Source of the DNA: Bacteroidota bacterium | Lineage (GTDB): Bacteria > Bacteroidota > Bacteroidia > Chitinophagales > Saprospiraceae | Length of the DNA stretch: 64,000 nt | Direction of reading: 5' to 3' | Assembly (NCBI GenBank): GCA_016124585.1 | Contig: WGNL01000024.1 | Coordinates: 121,710-185,709, forward strand | Shown here: piece by piece, positions 43,016 to 51,758 of the stretch | Numbering within the stretch: position 1 is the first letter of the stretch | Layout: each line of letters starts with the position of its first letter | The notes under the pieces: model-generated | Database searches by the model: none | Told to the model about the DNA's origin: nothing | Seen by the model: the letters and a program-made list of their open reading frames with translations, nothing else | Translations under genes and position numbers: made by a program

Positions 43016-43975
43016 ATGATATTAGTTTTCGCAGAGGCCACCAGTGGCCATTTCAAAAAAGCCGCTTTTGAGGCGGTAACCTACGGCATTCAAACGGCGA
43101 ATTTGCTGGGCAGCCAATGTGTTGCCTTGACTTTGGGAAAAGTTGAAAACGCAGGTCAACTGGGCGTTTACGGGGCTTCCAAAGTGTACAATGTGGCCAA
43201 TGAGCACCTAGCCAATTTCGACAGCCAAGTCTATGCCGCTGTCATTGCGCAAGCAGCCGAAAAGCTCGGCGCCACAGTGGTCGTGCTATCGCATACCTCT
43301 ACGGGAAAATCCTTGCTCGGTCGCCTTGCAGCCCGCCTGAAGGCTGGTTCAGTAGCCGGGGTGAAGTCACTGCCCGATGTTTCAGGGGGTGGGTTCAAGG
43401 TGAACAAAGGTGTTTACTCCGGTAAAGCCATTGCTACTTATGAAATAAGTTCCCCCATCAAATTAGTATCACTCGCTGGCAATGAAATTCCGCTACAATC
43501 AACGGGGAATGAGGTCGCTGTAGAATCCCTGGACGTTACCGCACCGAGCAGCAGGGTTAAAGTACTCGATGTGAAACGGGAGGAAGGCATCGTGCCGCTA
43601 CCAGAAGCTGTGACAGTGGTTTCTGCTGGACGAGGCATGAAAGGGCCTGAGAATTGGGGCATTGTGGAGGACCTGGCGAAAGCACTGGGTGCTACCACTG
43701 CTTGCAGTCGCCCTGTGGCAGATGCCGATTGGCGCCCCCATCATGAGCATGTTGGACAAACAGGTGTCGCTATCCGGCCTAACCTGTACATTGCCATCGG
43801 TATTTCAGGTGCCATCCAACACTTGGCTGGGGTGAACCAATCGAAGGTAATCGTAGTCATCAACAAAGACCCAGAAGCACCGTTCTTCAAAGCGGCTGAC
43901 TATGGCGTTGTGGGCGACCTGTTCGAAGTAGTGCCGAAATTGACGGAAGCCGTCAAAAAATTCAAGGCTAGCTAA
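43016..43975 (+). CDS. etfA: Electron transfer flavoprotein alpha subunit
   Basis: 319 residues from [18 protein letters not shown]. The 20 codons upstream that are also open (IHQFNNPTIQQS) are translated repeat, so I place the start at 43016. The C-terminal FAD-binding domain is complete: [55 protein letters not shown] and [16 protein letters not shown]. Forms the FAD-containing heterodimer with EtfB. A strong intrinsic terminator follows at 43999-44041. Confidence 0.95.
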   Translation: MILVFAEATSGHFKKAAFEAVTYGIQTANLLGSQCVALTLGKVENAGQLGVYGASKVYNVANEHLANFDSQVYAAVIAQAAEKLGATVVVLSHTSTGKSLLGRLAARLKAGSVAGVKSLPDVSGGGFKVNKGVYSGKAIATYEISSPIKLVSLAGNEIPLQSTGNEVAVESLDVTAPSSRVKVLDVKREEGIVPLPEAVTVVSAGRGMKGPENWGIVEDLAKALGATTACSRPVADADWRPHHEHVGQTGVAIRPNLYIAIGISGAIQHLAGVNQSKVIVVINKDPEAPFFKAADYGVVGDLFEVVPKLTEAVKKFKAS

Positions 43976-43998
43976 TATTCACACACTTTGAATAAAGC

Positions 43999-44041
43999 AA
44001 AAAGCCCCTGCCGACGGATGGAACGTTGGCAGGGGCTTTTT
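43999..44041 (+). terminator. Intrinsic terminator after etfA
   Basis: Perfect 14-bp stem AAAAAGCCCCTGCC (43999-44012) / GGCAGGGGCTTTTT (44028-44041), 15-nt loop, T-rich 3' side. Confidence 0.85.
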
Positions 44042-44053
44042 CATAAAAAAATA

Positions 44054-44081
44054 GTCCCTTCCTCATTGCTGAAGAAGGGAC
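44054..44081 (+). terminator. Second hairpin after etfA
   Basis: Stem GTCCCTTC / GAAGGGAC (8 bp, 12-nt loop) directly after the main terminator. No U-tract follows, so its role is unclear. The rest of 44082-44281 shows only a weak promoter candidate. Confidence 0.45.
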
Positions 44082-44120
44082 ACTGTAGCATAGGATTATA
44101 AATGTTTAAGACAGTTGCAA

Positions 44121-44151
44121 GTTTTGCAAATATCAGTCCAGTTGTAATTTG
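44121..44151 (+). promoter_or_regulatory. Candidate promoter for the PSD1 cytochrome gene
   Basis: GTTTTG (44121-44126) and TAATTTG (44145-44151) spaced 18 bp; the -7 box is one T short of TAnnTTTG. Confidence 0.25.
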
Positions 44152-44281
44152 AAAACTTGAATTTCCCAAATCCCTGTATTAGACTGCTGTTCTGAAAGGC
44201 TTTTTGGCGAATGACAGCAGATTTCTAAAATGCTCTAATTCAAAATTCTAACTACCTTTCCGTCTATAAAAACAGAATAAA

Positions 44282-47035
44282 ATGACGGGTTTCTTCCACC
44301 GGAAAAGTATCGTTTGGTTGAGTGTCTCCGCTTGTGTTGCATTGGTTTTGTGGCAATATTCCTCAGGAAAAAAAATCATGGTGGACTACAACGCCGAGGT
44401 GAAGCCCATCCTGAACAAGCATTGCCTCTCCTGTCATGGTGGCGTTAGAAAAAAAGAAGGATTCAGCCTCCTCACCAGAGAAGATGCCCTTGCGCCTACT
44501 GATAGTGGCAAGCCCGCCATCGTGCCGGGCCACCCCGACCAAAGCGAGTTTATCCGAAGGCTGACGCTCGCTGACCCCGAAGAACGGATGCCTTACGGCA
44601 AAGAACCATTGACGAAGGAAGAAATCGCCATCCTGACCAAGTGGGTGAAGGCGGGCCTGCCTTGGGAAAAACACTGGGCCTACCGCCCGGTGGAAAAGCA
44701 GCCCGTGCCGGGCAGTGGCCGTATGCTATCTGTTTTTGGTGAAAAAAGCTGGGGGAACAACGAGGTAGATGCTTTTGTCCTGAGCAGATTGCGGAGCAAA
44801 AACATGCACCCCGCCCCCGAAGCCAACAAAGCCACGCTCCTCCGCCGAGTCAGTATCGACCTGATTGGTCAGCCCGCACCGGATGGGTTGGCTACGGTTT
44901 TTTTGAAAAACGACAGCCCCGAAGCTTATGAGCAACTCGTGGACAGCCTGCTGGCCTTGCCGCAATATGGCGAACGCTGGACGGCTCTCTGGCTCGACCT
45001 TGCCCGCTACGCCGACACGAAAGGCTACGAAAGGGACGACCGCCGCCAAATCTGGCATTACCGTGACTGGCTCATCCGGGCCTTCAATGCGGATATGCCC
45101 TACGATGAATTCCTGACGGAACAATTGGCAGGTGACCTGCTGGGCGGTGACTCGCCTCCGACGGATAATCAGTACGTCGCCACGGCATTTCATCGGAATA
45201 CCATGACCAACGACGAGGGTGGCACCGATAACGAGGAATTCCGTACCGCCGCCGTACTTGACCGTGTGAACACCACTTGGGAGGCGCTGATGGGTACTTC
45301 CTTTGCCTGTGTGCAATGCCACGACCACCCTTACGACCCGTTCCGCCATCATGAATACTACCAGTTCATGGCTTTTTTCAACAACAGTCGGGACGCTGAT
45401 ACGTACGAGGACTACCCCCAACTTCGGCATTTTGGGAAGGAAGACAGCATACGCCTCCTCGGACTAACCGACCGTGTGCGGCAACAGATTTCACCGACGA
45501 AGGCAATGGAGGTGTACCATTTCCTCAAAACCTTGGAGCCTGTTTATTATTCCCTTGAATCGGATAGCCTGCGCAATGCGGCTTTGTACGATACCAAGTG
45601 GCTGGGTATGCGGCAACACGGCCTCGCAAGACTGCCTTCCGTTCAACTTGACGGGAAAGGTCGGTTGTGGTTCAGGTACGAGGGAACGAGTGCTGCTGGC
45701 CGTTGGACGGTTCGGCTCGATAGCCCGACTGGTGAAGTGCTTTTTTCCACCCACCTAAAACTGACAAAGGGTTGGTACATTGATAAAATTGATTTCAAAG
45801 AAAAAGCGGGTCGGCATGACCTCTGGTTTGTTTACGAAAACCCAAGCCTGAAGCCTGACGATGCTGGGGTTCAGTTTGATTGGTTTTATTTTGCGACGCC
45901 CGGCTTCGGGGATGAGCCCGCCCTCCAGCCTGATTTTGAGTACCTGCTTCGAGCCAAGACTCCTACCACGCCTGTCATGGTGGAAAACGTGCCTACCATG
46001 AAGCGCTCAACGCATGTTTTCGAGCGGGGGAATTGGCTCGTGAAGGGTAGGGAAGTAGCGGCCAACACTCCCAAGGCACTACCGCCGATGCCAAAAGACG
46101 CACCGAGCAATCGCCTCGGCCTTGCCCTGTGGATGACTTCGCCCGACAACCCCCTCACTGCCCGTACGCTGGTTAACAGGCTCTGGGAGCAGCTTTTCGG
46201 GTATGGTATTGCAGAAACACTGGAAGACCTCGGCTCCCAAGGAATCCCGCCCACCCATCGGGAGCTGTTGGATTGGATGTCCTACCAATTCATGCACGAG
46301 TATCATTGGAGCATGAAAAAGCTGCTGAAAACCATGGTCATGTCCGCCACTTATCGCCAGGACTCAAAAGTGAGTGCTGAAAATTTGGAAGCTGACCCGT
46401 ACAATCATTTTTATGCCAGAGGACCTCGGGTGCGGCTCACGGCCGAACAAATCCGGGACCAAGCCCTTAATATCGCTGGGGTTTTGAATCCCAAAATGTA
46501 CGGCCCCAGCGTGATGCCCTACCAGCCGGAAGGTGTTTGGCAAAGCCCTTGGAACGGTGATGCCTGGAAGCTCTCGGAAGGGGATGAACGCTTTCGCCGA
46601 GCCATTTACACCTTTCTAAAACGGACGGGGCCTTATCCCTCGATGATTTCTTTCGACGGTACGGCGAGGGAGGTCTGCACCGCCCGCCGGGTACGCACTA
46701 ATACGCCCCTACAAGCCCTCGTCACCCTGAACGATGAAGCCTACGTGGTGGCCGCCCGTTATTTTGCCAACCGCATTTATGAGACAAAGAAAAGCAAGCC
46801 TGCCGAGCAAGTGGCATGGGCCTACCAACTGGCCACCGGTCACCAGCCCGATGCTGCCAAAACCCAGGTGCTGGTGGATTTGTACGAACACTCGTACACT
46901 GATTTTGCGAAGCACAAGGATAAAATGGAAAAACTCTGCGGAAAGGAAACTATGGTGCAAACGCCCGAAATCGCTGCCCTCGTTGTTGTTTGCAATGCTG
47001 TTTTAAACTTAGATGAAGTATTGACGAAAAGTTAA
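44282..47035 (+). CDS. PSD1-type cytochrome c protein (PSCyt1-DUF1549-DUF1553)
   Basis: 917 residues. N-terminal membrane anchor (IVWLSVSACVALVLWQY), then a planctomycete-type cytochrome domain with CLSCHGG (near residue 48) and PGHPDQSEFIRRL. DUF1549 follows (NEVDAFVLSRL, RRVSIDLIGQPAP, ADTKGYERDDRR, CVQCHDHPYDPF, which may hold a second haem-like CVQCH). The C-terminal DUF1553 has RTLVNRLWEQLFGYGIAETL and SFDGTAREVCTARRVRTNTP. Such proteins are usually paired with a DUF1501 sulfatase-like gene; here the next gene is transaldolase and no partner is seen. Periplasmic, probably carbohydrate-related oxidation; role inferred. High GC compared with the window. Confidence 0.88.
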   Translation: MTGFFHRKSIVWLSVSACVALVLWQYSSGKKIMVDYNAEVKPILNKHCLSCHGGVRKKEGFSLLTREDALAPTDSGKPAIVPGHPDQSEFIRRLTLADPEERMPYGKEPLTKEEIAILTKWVKAGLPWEKHWAYRPVEKQPVPGSGRMLSVFGEKSWGNNEVDAFVLSRLRSKNMHPAPEANKATLLRRVSIDLIGQPAPDGLATVFLKNDSPEAYEQLVDSLLALPQYGERWTALWLDLARYADTKGYERDDRRQIWHYRDWLIRAFNADMPYDEFLTEQLAGDLLGGDSPPTDNQYVATAFHRNTMTNDEGGTDNEEFRTAAVLDRVNTTWEALMGTSFACVQCHDHPYDPFRHHEYYQFMAFFNNSRDADTYEDYPQLRHFGKEDSIRLLGLTDRVRQQISPTKAMEVYHFLKTLEPVYYSLESDSLRNAALYDTKWLGMRQHGLARLPSVQLDGKGRLWFRYEGTSAAGRWTVRLDSPTGEVLFSTHLKLTKGWYIDKIDFKEKAGRHDLWFVYENPSLKPDDAGVQFDWFYFATPGFGDEPALQPDFEYLLRAKTPTTPVMVENVPTMKRSTHVFERGNWLVKGREVAANTPKALPPMPKDAPSNRLGLALWMTSPDNPLTARTLVNRLWEQLFGYGIAETLEDLGSQGIPPTHRELLDWMSYQFMHEYHWSMKKLLKTMVMSATYRQDSKVSAENLEADPYNHFYARGPRVRLTAEQIRDQALNIAGVLNPKMYGPSVMPYQPEGVWQSPWNGDAWKLSEGDERFRRAIYTFLKRTGPYPSMISFDGTAREVCTARRVRTNTPLQALVTLNDEAYVVAARYFANRIYETKKSKPAEQVAWAYQLATGHQPDAAKTQVLVDLYEHSYTDFAKHKDKMEKLCGKETMVQTPEIAALVVVCNAVLNLDEVLTKS

Positions 47036-47073
47036 GAAGCAGTTTGATTGTCCTACATTTGCGCTTTCTGCTT

Positions 47074-47103
47074 TTTGCTTGACTGTTGTTTAGGTTACTT
47101 TTG
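47074..47103 (+). promoter_or_regulatory. Candidate promoter for transaldolase
   Basis: TTTG (47074-47077) and TACTTTTG (47096-47103) with 18 bp between them, a full match to the Bacteroidota -33/-7 pattern. Start of transcription predicted near 47110. Confidence 0.5.
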
Positions 47104-47196
47104 TCATGGACTTAGACCACATCTGCCTCAAGTTTGTTGTTTTATGAGACTCAGCGTTTGCCTACGGCAATGACAAAAATGGCAATAACTTTCATG

Positions 47197-47233
47197 CAAT
47201 ACAACAATTCAACAATACAACAATTTAACAATC
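47197..47233 (+). repeat. CAACAATT word array upstream of transaldolase
   Basis: CAATACAACAATTCAACAAT followed by ACAACAATTTAACAATC, ending 6 bp before the ATG. Only one arm is evident; a weak TTGTTGTTTTA near 47143-47153 might be the remnant of the other. Related in word to the etfA and ruvB elements. Confidence 0.55.
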
Positions 47234-47239
47234 ACGACC

Positions 47240-47896
47240 ATGAAATTCTTCATCGATACCGCCAACCTCAAAGACATTCAAGAAGCCAACGAGCTCGGCA
47301 TCCTCGACGGGGTGACCACCAACCCTAGCCTGATGGCGAAAGAGGGCATCACTGGCAAAGACAATATTGAAAAACATTACCAAAAAATCTGCGAAATCGT
47401 GCAGGGCGACGTAAGCGCTGAGGTCATTTCCACCGACTATGAGGGCATCGTGAAGGAAGGAACCCACCTCGCCAGCCTCGCAGAGAACATCGTCGTGAAA
47501 GTGCCGATGATAAAGGATGGTGTGAAGGCCATCCGCCACTTCACGGACAATGGCATCGCCACCAACTGCACCCTCGTCTTTTCCTCTGCCCAAGCCATTT
47601 TGGCAGCAAAAGCTGGTGCTACTTATGTATCACCATTCATTGGCCGCATTGATGATACAAACTGGGACGGGATGGAACTCATTAAAGAAATGGCAGAAAT
47701 CTACGCCATCCAAGGCTTCGAGACGCAGATACTGGCGGCTAGCATCCGCAGTTCAAGGCATATCGTGGAAGCAGCGAAGAATGGGGCCGATGTCTGCACC
47801 TGTCCGCTCAGCGCCATCCTTGGCATGTTGAAGCACCCACTTACTGATAATGGCCTTGCGCAGTTCTTGGCGGACTACAAGAAAGGTAATGGTTAA
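47240..47896 (+). CDS. tal: Transaldolase, small (TalC/FSA-like) class
   Basis: 218 residues, the usual size of the short transaldolase/fructose-6-phosphate aldolase family. Moves a dihydroxyacetone unit between sugar phosphates in the pentose phosphate pathway. Visible: MKFFIDTANLKDI, GVTTNPSLMAKEG, the Schiff-base lysine in VVKVPM (about residue 86), TLVFSSAQAILAAKAGATYV, SPFIGRIDD and ILAASIRSSRHIVEAA. A perfect 14-bp terminator lies about 145 bp downstream. Assignment to aldolase versus transaldolase activity cannot be settled from sequence alone. Confidence 0.9.
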   Translation: MKFFIDTANLKDIQEANELGILDGVTTNPSLMAKEGITGKDNIEKHYQKICEIVQGDVSAEVISTDYEGIVKEGTHLASLAENIVVKVPMIKDGVKAIRHFTDNGIATNCTLVFSSAQAILAAKAGATYVSPFIGRIDDTNWDGMELIKEMAEIYAIQGFETQILAASIRSSRHIVEAAKNGADVCTCPLSAILGMLKHPLTDNGLAQFLADYKKGNG

Positions 47897-48039
47897 AAAA
47901 CAGGCATTAGGGGGCAAACAAATGGTGAAAACCTTGATTCAATGGCCATCACCAGTTGCTTTCCATTACCCAAGCTAGTTTGCTGAAAGCCAAAAGCTGT
48001 TTTCGAATAGCCTAACGGCAATTTCAGATTAAACATTTA

Positions 48040-48084
48040 CGAAAAAGACCTTCTAAGCATGCCTGGCTTGGAAGGTCTTTTTCG
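48040..48084. terminator. Bidirectional terminator hairpin downstream of transaldolase
   Basis: Perfect 14-bp stem CGAAAAAGACCTTC (48040-48053) / GAAGGTCTTTTTCG (48071-48084), 17-nt loop, A/T tracts on both sides so it can act on either strand. Confidence 0.8.
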
Positions 48085-48454
48085 TTTTGGTTCGGACAAG
48101 GGGTACTTCTAAACAAATCTTATTGATTTCTGCGTCTTCATCGTTCTCTCCAGTGCCGTAAATCCCAATTAAAGAGCGGTAAAAACCTGCTACAGAACGT
48201 TTCGAAATCAAAGTTACAAGCGCTGTCATCAAGCTTGATAAGCCTGTAACCAGCCATGATTGCACTGTCATAAAGCTTGTGCGTTCTGCAACGGAGCTTG
48301 ATGCTTCTGAAGTGCCACACTAACTTTCTGTTATTAGCCTTAGGTCTTCTGTAATTGATTTGACATGTTCCGTAATTGATTTTATGTGCGTTGCAATCAA
48401 TCTTGTGTCTTCTGTAATTGAATATTGGTGGGTTTTCTTGAAAACTAGGCTAAT
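48053..48454 (-). pseudogene. Decayed gene of 21-bp heptad-coding repeats, internal amber stop
   Basis: The region 48200-48430 is built of about eleven degenerate units with exact 21-bp spacing (plus-strand unit starts 48200, 48221, ... 48347, 48368, 48389, 48410; best unit TTCTGTAATTGATTTGACAT plus G). On the minus strand one frame reads through all units as seven-residue repeats (HIKSITE, HVKSITE, DLRLITE, later SSLMTA-type) with hydrophobic residues at positions 2 and 5, a coiled-coil a/d pattern. The frame has one TAG (48320-48322) and no ATG before it; after it an ATG at 48271 opens 72 codons ending in the terminator hairpin at 48053. I call it a pseudogene, with a truncated 72-residue protein as the alternative. 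Confidence 0.55.
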
Positions 48455-48497
48455 TTAAGGCTGATTTAATTGTTATCAGACCTCTCTTGCATATTCC

Positions 48498-49529
48498 TCA
48501 AAACTCAAATAACGTCCCTGCTTTCCCCTTTGGAACCACGCCCAAATGCTTATACGCTTTTTCGGTAGCCTCACGACCCCTGGGGGTGCGCTGGAGGTAG
48601 CCTTCCATGATAAGGAACGGCTCGTGAACTTCCTCAATCGTGCCGGGCTCTTCACCCACGGCCGTAGAAATGGTGGTCAAACCCACTGGCCCACCTTTGA
48701 ACTTGTTGATGATGGCGTCGAGGATTTTGTTGTCCATCTCGTTCAAGCCGCCTTCGTCCACATTGAGGGCTGTGAGGCCGATTTTTGCAATTTCCAAGTT
48801 GATAGTGCCGTTGCCTTTCACCTGAGCGAAGTCACGGATGCGACGAAGTAGCAGGTTGGCGATACGGGGAGTGCCCCGGCTTCGGCGGGCAATTTCGTAA
48901 GCGCCGTCATCAGTCATGGGCACGTTCAGCAGTTTTGCGGAGCGGCCCAAAATCCTCTTTAGGGTTTCCACATCGTAATAGTCCAAGTGGCAAGTGATGC
49001 CAAAGCGGCTGCGCATGGGTGCGGTGAGCAGGCCCATGCGGGTAGTGGCACCCACGAGCGTAAAATTGGCCAAGGCAATTTGAATGCTCCGGGCATTTGG
49101 GCCGGAGTCAATCATGATGTCGATGCGGAAATCCTCCATGGCGGAGTAGAGGTATTCCTCCACGACCGTGTTCAGGCGGTGGATTTCATCAATGAACAGT
49201 ACATCCCCATCTTCGAGGTTGGTCAGCAGCCCGGCCAGGTCGCCCGGTTTTTCGAGGACGGGGCCAGAGGTCATTTTGAGCGAAGCGCCCAGTTCGGTAG
49301 AGATAATATGCGATAGGGTTGTCTTGCCAAGGCCGGGAGGGCCGTGCAGGAGCACATGGTCGAGCGCCTCGCCCCGTTGGTTGGCGGCAGCGATGAAGAT
49401 GCGCAGGTTGTCCACGATTTGAGGTTGCCCGCTGAAGTCGTCGAGTTCCTTCGGTCGCAGTGCCTTTTCGATGAGCTTTTCGTCGTTGCTCATCAGGTTG
49501 CCTTCAGCGTCAAGATTTGGGTTAGTCAT
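48498..49529 (-). CDS. ruvB: Holliday junction branch migration helicase RuvB
   Basis: 343 residues from [20 protein letters not shown] (ATG at 49529). A start 24 codons upstream is a translation of the junction repeat ([11 protein letters not shown]). Motor ring that, with RuvA, drives branch migration of Holliday junctions. Walker [11 protein letters not shown], Walker [11 protein letters not shown], sensor GATTRMG, arginine finger MRSRFG, sensor 2 [18 protein letters not shown], and the C-terminal winged-helix with [10 protein letters not shown]. Length and motifs are standard. Confidence 0.96.
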   Translation of the reverse strand: MTNPNLDAEGNLMSNDEKLIEKALRPKELDDFSGQPQIVDNLRIFIAAANQRGEALDHVLLHGPPGLGKTTLSHIISTELGASLKMTSGPVLEKPGDLAGLLTNLEDGDVLFIDEIHRLNTVVEEYLYSAMEDFRIDIMIDSGPNARSIQIALANFTLVGATTRMGLLTAPMRSRFGITCHLDYYDVETLKRILGRSAKLLNVPMTDDGAYEIARRSRGTPRIANLLLRRIRDFAQVKGNGTINLEIAKIGLTALNVDEGGLNEMDNKILDAIINKFKGGPVGLTTISTAVGEEPGTIEEVHEPFLIMEGYLQRTPRGREATEKAYKHLGVVPKGKAGTLFEF

Positions 49530-49619
49530 TGATTGAATTACTGTATTGTTGGATTGTTGGACTGTTTCCCGTTTAACGACCGCCTCGCAACAATAAAACA
49601 ATACAACAATTCAACAATC
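49530..49619 (-). repeat. Junction inverted repeat upstream of ruvB
   Basis: Arms 49530-49565 (GTATTGTTGGATTGTTGG) and 49588-49619 (AACAATAAAACAATACAACA then ATTCAACAATC), centre TCCCGTTTAACGACCGCC. It sits between the lipoprotein stop codon and the ruvB ATG. The centre matches that of the etfA element although the downstream genes point in opposite directions. Confidence 0.8.
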
Positions 49620-49622
49620 TTT

Positions 49623-50213
49623 TTAATCCCACACGCCTTCGCCTTGCCAGATGGTTTTTCCTTTGGAAATGAAGTTCAGGTGTTGGGTGTGGCATTCATC
49701 GTTTTGGTCGCCGTTCGATTGGCATATAAGCACCCCGTCGCAATCGTAGAGGTAGGTGCTGTTGGGTTCGGCTTGGAAGGCAAAAGCCCATTTGCCACCC
49801 ATTTGGAACTTGATGATTCTGGTAGGATTGTGGCGGTCAATGGCTTTGCTCATCCAATCCACAGCGAAGGGGTTGCTGATTTTGGAGCATTCAACAGGCT
49901 CATTGTTGGCTTTCACGTCCTCCACGCAGGTGATTTGAATGATTTCAGACTCCGCCATGCAGACGCTGGCCATGTCGTGGAGCGGCTGATAATCAAAGCG
50001 GATATTTTGACCTTTCTTGGGAGAAAAATTTTCAGGAAACTCAATCGGGTTGAGCAGTTTGCCATCCTTCAATCGGATGAGGTAGCCACAGCCGTCGAGG
50101 CCGTCCATGTCAACGATGGTGCCCTCCGTCTTGCAGTTTGCATCCGCAGCGCCCATCTTGGTCTTACAGTCTGACAATGCAACAATTGCGAGAAAAATCA
50201 GTATTGAACGCAT
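49623..50213 (-). CDS. Hypothetical lipoprotein
   Basis: 196 residues from MRSILIFLAIVALSDCK; the cysteine after a short hydrophobic signal (ALSDC) is a plausible though weak lipobox. Mature part is cysteine-rich: ANCKTEGTIVDMDGLDGCGY, SVCMAESEIIQITCVED, VECSKISNPF, YLYDCDGVLICQSNGDQ. It contains a segment (GCGYLIRLKDGKLLNPIEFP) found in small Bacteroidota lipoproteins. No known catalytic motif. It lies upstream of ruvB in the same direction, separated by the repeat, and is divergent from icd. Confidence 0.65.
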   Translation of the reverse strand: MRSILIFLAIVALSDCKTKMGAADANCKTEGTIVDMDGLDGCGYLIRLKDGKLLNPIEFPENFSPKKGQNIRFDYQPLHDMASVCMAESEIIQITCVEDVKANNEPVECSKISNPFAVDWMSKAIDRHNPTRIIKFQMGGKWAFAFQAEPNSTYLYDCDGVLICQSNGDQNDECHTQHLNFISKGKTIWQGEGVWD

Positions 50214-50268
50214 GTTTAAAATCAAAGAAAATTAGGATTTAACATTACCGAAAGCGAGGCGCTTGTGT

Positions 50269-50276
50269 TACCTTTG
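50269..50276 (+). promoter_or_regulatory. Candidate -7 box for icd
   Basis: TACCTTTG fits TAnnTTTG; the start of transcription would lie near 50283, immediately before the repeat element, which would then be transcribed in the leader. Confidence 0.35.
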
Positions 50277-50291
50277 CGCCGCTTTTTGAAA

Positions 50292-50376
50292 AGGATTGAA
50301 TGTTGGAGGGATTGAAGGATTGAAGATGGTTTTAGGCCATTTTATTCAATCCTTCAATCCTTCAATCCTTCAATCC
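50292..50376 (+). repeat. Inverted repeat upstream of icd
   Basis: Left arm 50292-50326 (GGATTGAATGTTGGAGGGAT then TGAAGGATTGAAG) and right arm 50344-50376 (ATTCAATCCTTCAATCCTTC and further copies), centre GGTTTTAGGCCATTT. The right arm ends 17 bp before the ATG. Confidence 0.8.
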
Positions 50377-50393
50377 CTAAAAATCATAACGAA

Positions 50394-51659
50394 ATGACCG
50401 GAACAAAAGTAACGATTGCCAAAGGTAAATTAAAAGTACCGAATGACCCGATTATCCCTTTCATTGAAGGTGATGGAACGGGTGCTGATATTTGGGCAGC
50501 TTCCGTACGGGTATTGGATGCCGCCGTTGAAAAAGCCTACAAAGGCAAGAAAAAAATCGTTTGGAAAGAAGTGTTGGCTGGTGAAAAAGCTTTTAACAAA
50601 ACAGGCAACTGGCTACCAACCGAGACCCTCGACACCATTCGTGAGCACCTCGTGGCTATCAAAGGCCCATTGACCACGCCTGTTGGTGGTGGCATCCGCT
50701 CCTTGAACGTGGCGCTTCGCCAAGAACTTGACCTTTACGCTTGCGTGCGTCCAGTGCAGTATTTCAAAGGGGTGCCTTCCCCTGTGAAAGAACCGCAGTT
50801 GGTGGACATGACCATTTTCCGTGAAAACACGGAAGACATCTATGCTGGTATTGAGTACCAAGCTGGCTCTGCTGAAGTGGAAAAACTGCTCAATTTCCTC
50901 CAAAACGAAATGGGTGTGAAGAAAATCCGCTTTCCAAAATCTTCTTCCTTGGGTATCAAGCCGGTTTCGAAAGAAGGAACAGAGCGGCTCGTGCGCAGCG
51001 CTTTGAACTATGCAGTGGCGGAGAAAAAACCTTCATTGACACTGGTTCACAAGGGCAATATCATGAAGTTTACCGAAGGTAAATTCAAAGAGTGGGGCTA
51101 TGAACTGGCCGAGCGGGAGTTTGGCGACCAGGTCTTCACTTGGGCGCAGTACGACCGCATCAAGGATGAAAAAGGAGAGGCTGCTGCCAACGCTGCTCAA
51201 AACGAAGCTGTGAAAGCGGGTAAAATCATCGTGAAGGACGTCATCGCTGATGCCTTCTTGCAACAGATTCTGCTCCGTCCGGCTGAGTACTCGGTCATTG
51301 CGACGCTGAACCTGAACGGCGATTATATTTCTGATGCTTTGGCTGCGCAAGTGGGTGGTATCGGCATTGCGCCAGGTGCCAATATCAACTACGTGACAGG
51401 CCATGCCATCTTCGAAGCTACGCATGGCACGGCACCTAAGTATGCTGGTTTGGACAAAGTGAACCCATCTTCTGTGATTCTTTCCGGTGAAATGATGTTC
51501 CGCTTCCTTGGCTGGACGAAAGCTGCCGACCTGATTCTGAAAGGCATGAAGCGTGCAATTTCGAAGAAGCGGGTTACCTACGATTTCCACCGCTTGATGA
51601 AGAATGCGACTTTGCTTAAATGTTCTGAATTCGGCGACGAAATGATTGCGAACATGTAA
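50394..51659 (+). CDS. icd: NADP-type isocitrate dehydrogenase
   Basis: 421 residues, close in length to the E. coli-type enzyme. Oxidatively decarboxylates isocitrate to 2-oxoglutarate in the TCA cycle. Visible: [19 protein letters not shown], the substrate loop [19 protein letters not shown] with the serine that is phosphorylated in enteric homologues, [28 protein letters not shown], the metal-binding [15 protein letters not shown] region, and the cofactor region [18 protein letters not shown] terminator follows within 35 bp. Confidence 0.95.
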   Translation: MTGTKVTIAKGKLKVPNDPIIPFIEGDGTGADIWAASVRVLDAAVEKAYKGKKKIVWKEVLAGEKAFNKTGNWLPTETLDTIREHLVAIKGPLTTPVGGGIRSLNVALRQELDLYACVRPVQYFKGVPSPVKEPQLVDMTIFRENTEDIYAGIEYQAGSAEVEKLLNFLQNEMGVKKIRFPKSSSLGIKPVSKEGTERLVRSALNYAVAEKKPSLTLVHKGNIMKFTEGKFKEWGYELAEREFGDQVFTWAQYDRIKDEKGEAAANAAQNEAVKAGKIIVKDVIADAFLQQILLRPAEYSVIATLNLNGDYISDALAAQVGGIGIAPGANINYVTGHAIFEATHGTAPKYAGLDKVNPSSVILSGEMMFRFLGWTKAADLILKGMKRAISKKRVTYDFHRLMKNATLLKCSEFGDEMIANM

Positions 51660-51690
51660 TCACGAGTGACGATTTTGTCCTCAAGAAATA

Positions 51691-51723
51691 AAAAAAAGGC
51701 GGCCCGATTGGGTCGCCTTTTTT
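51691..51723. terminator. Terminator between icd and the CHU_C gene
   Basis: Stem AAAAAAGGCGGCCC / GGGTCGCCTTTTTT with one G-T pair and a short loop, flanked by A and T tracts; serves both convergent genes. Confidence 0.75.
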
Positions 51724-51758
51724 GTTTTCAGCAAAACAGGTTGTGTGCAAAACTGGCC

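Noticed and set aside
44726..45430. 234-codon minus-strand frame opposite the PSD1 gene
   Set aside because: Antisense shadow of a GC-rich gene; the plus-strand protein has clear domains.
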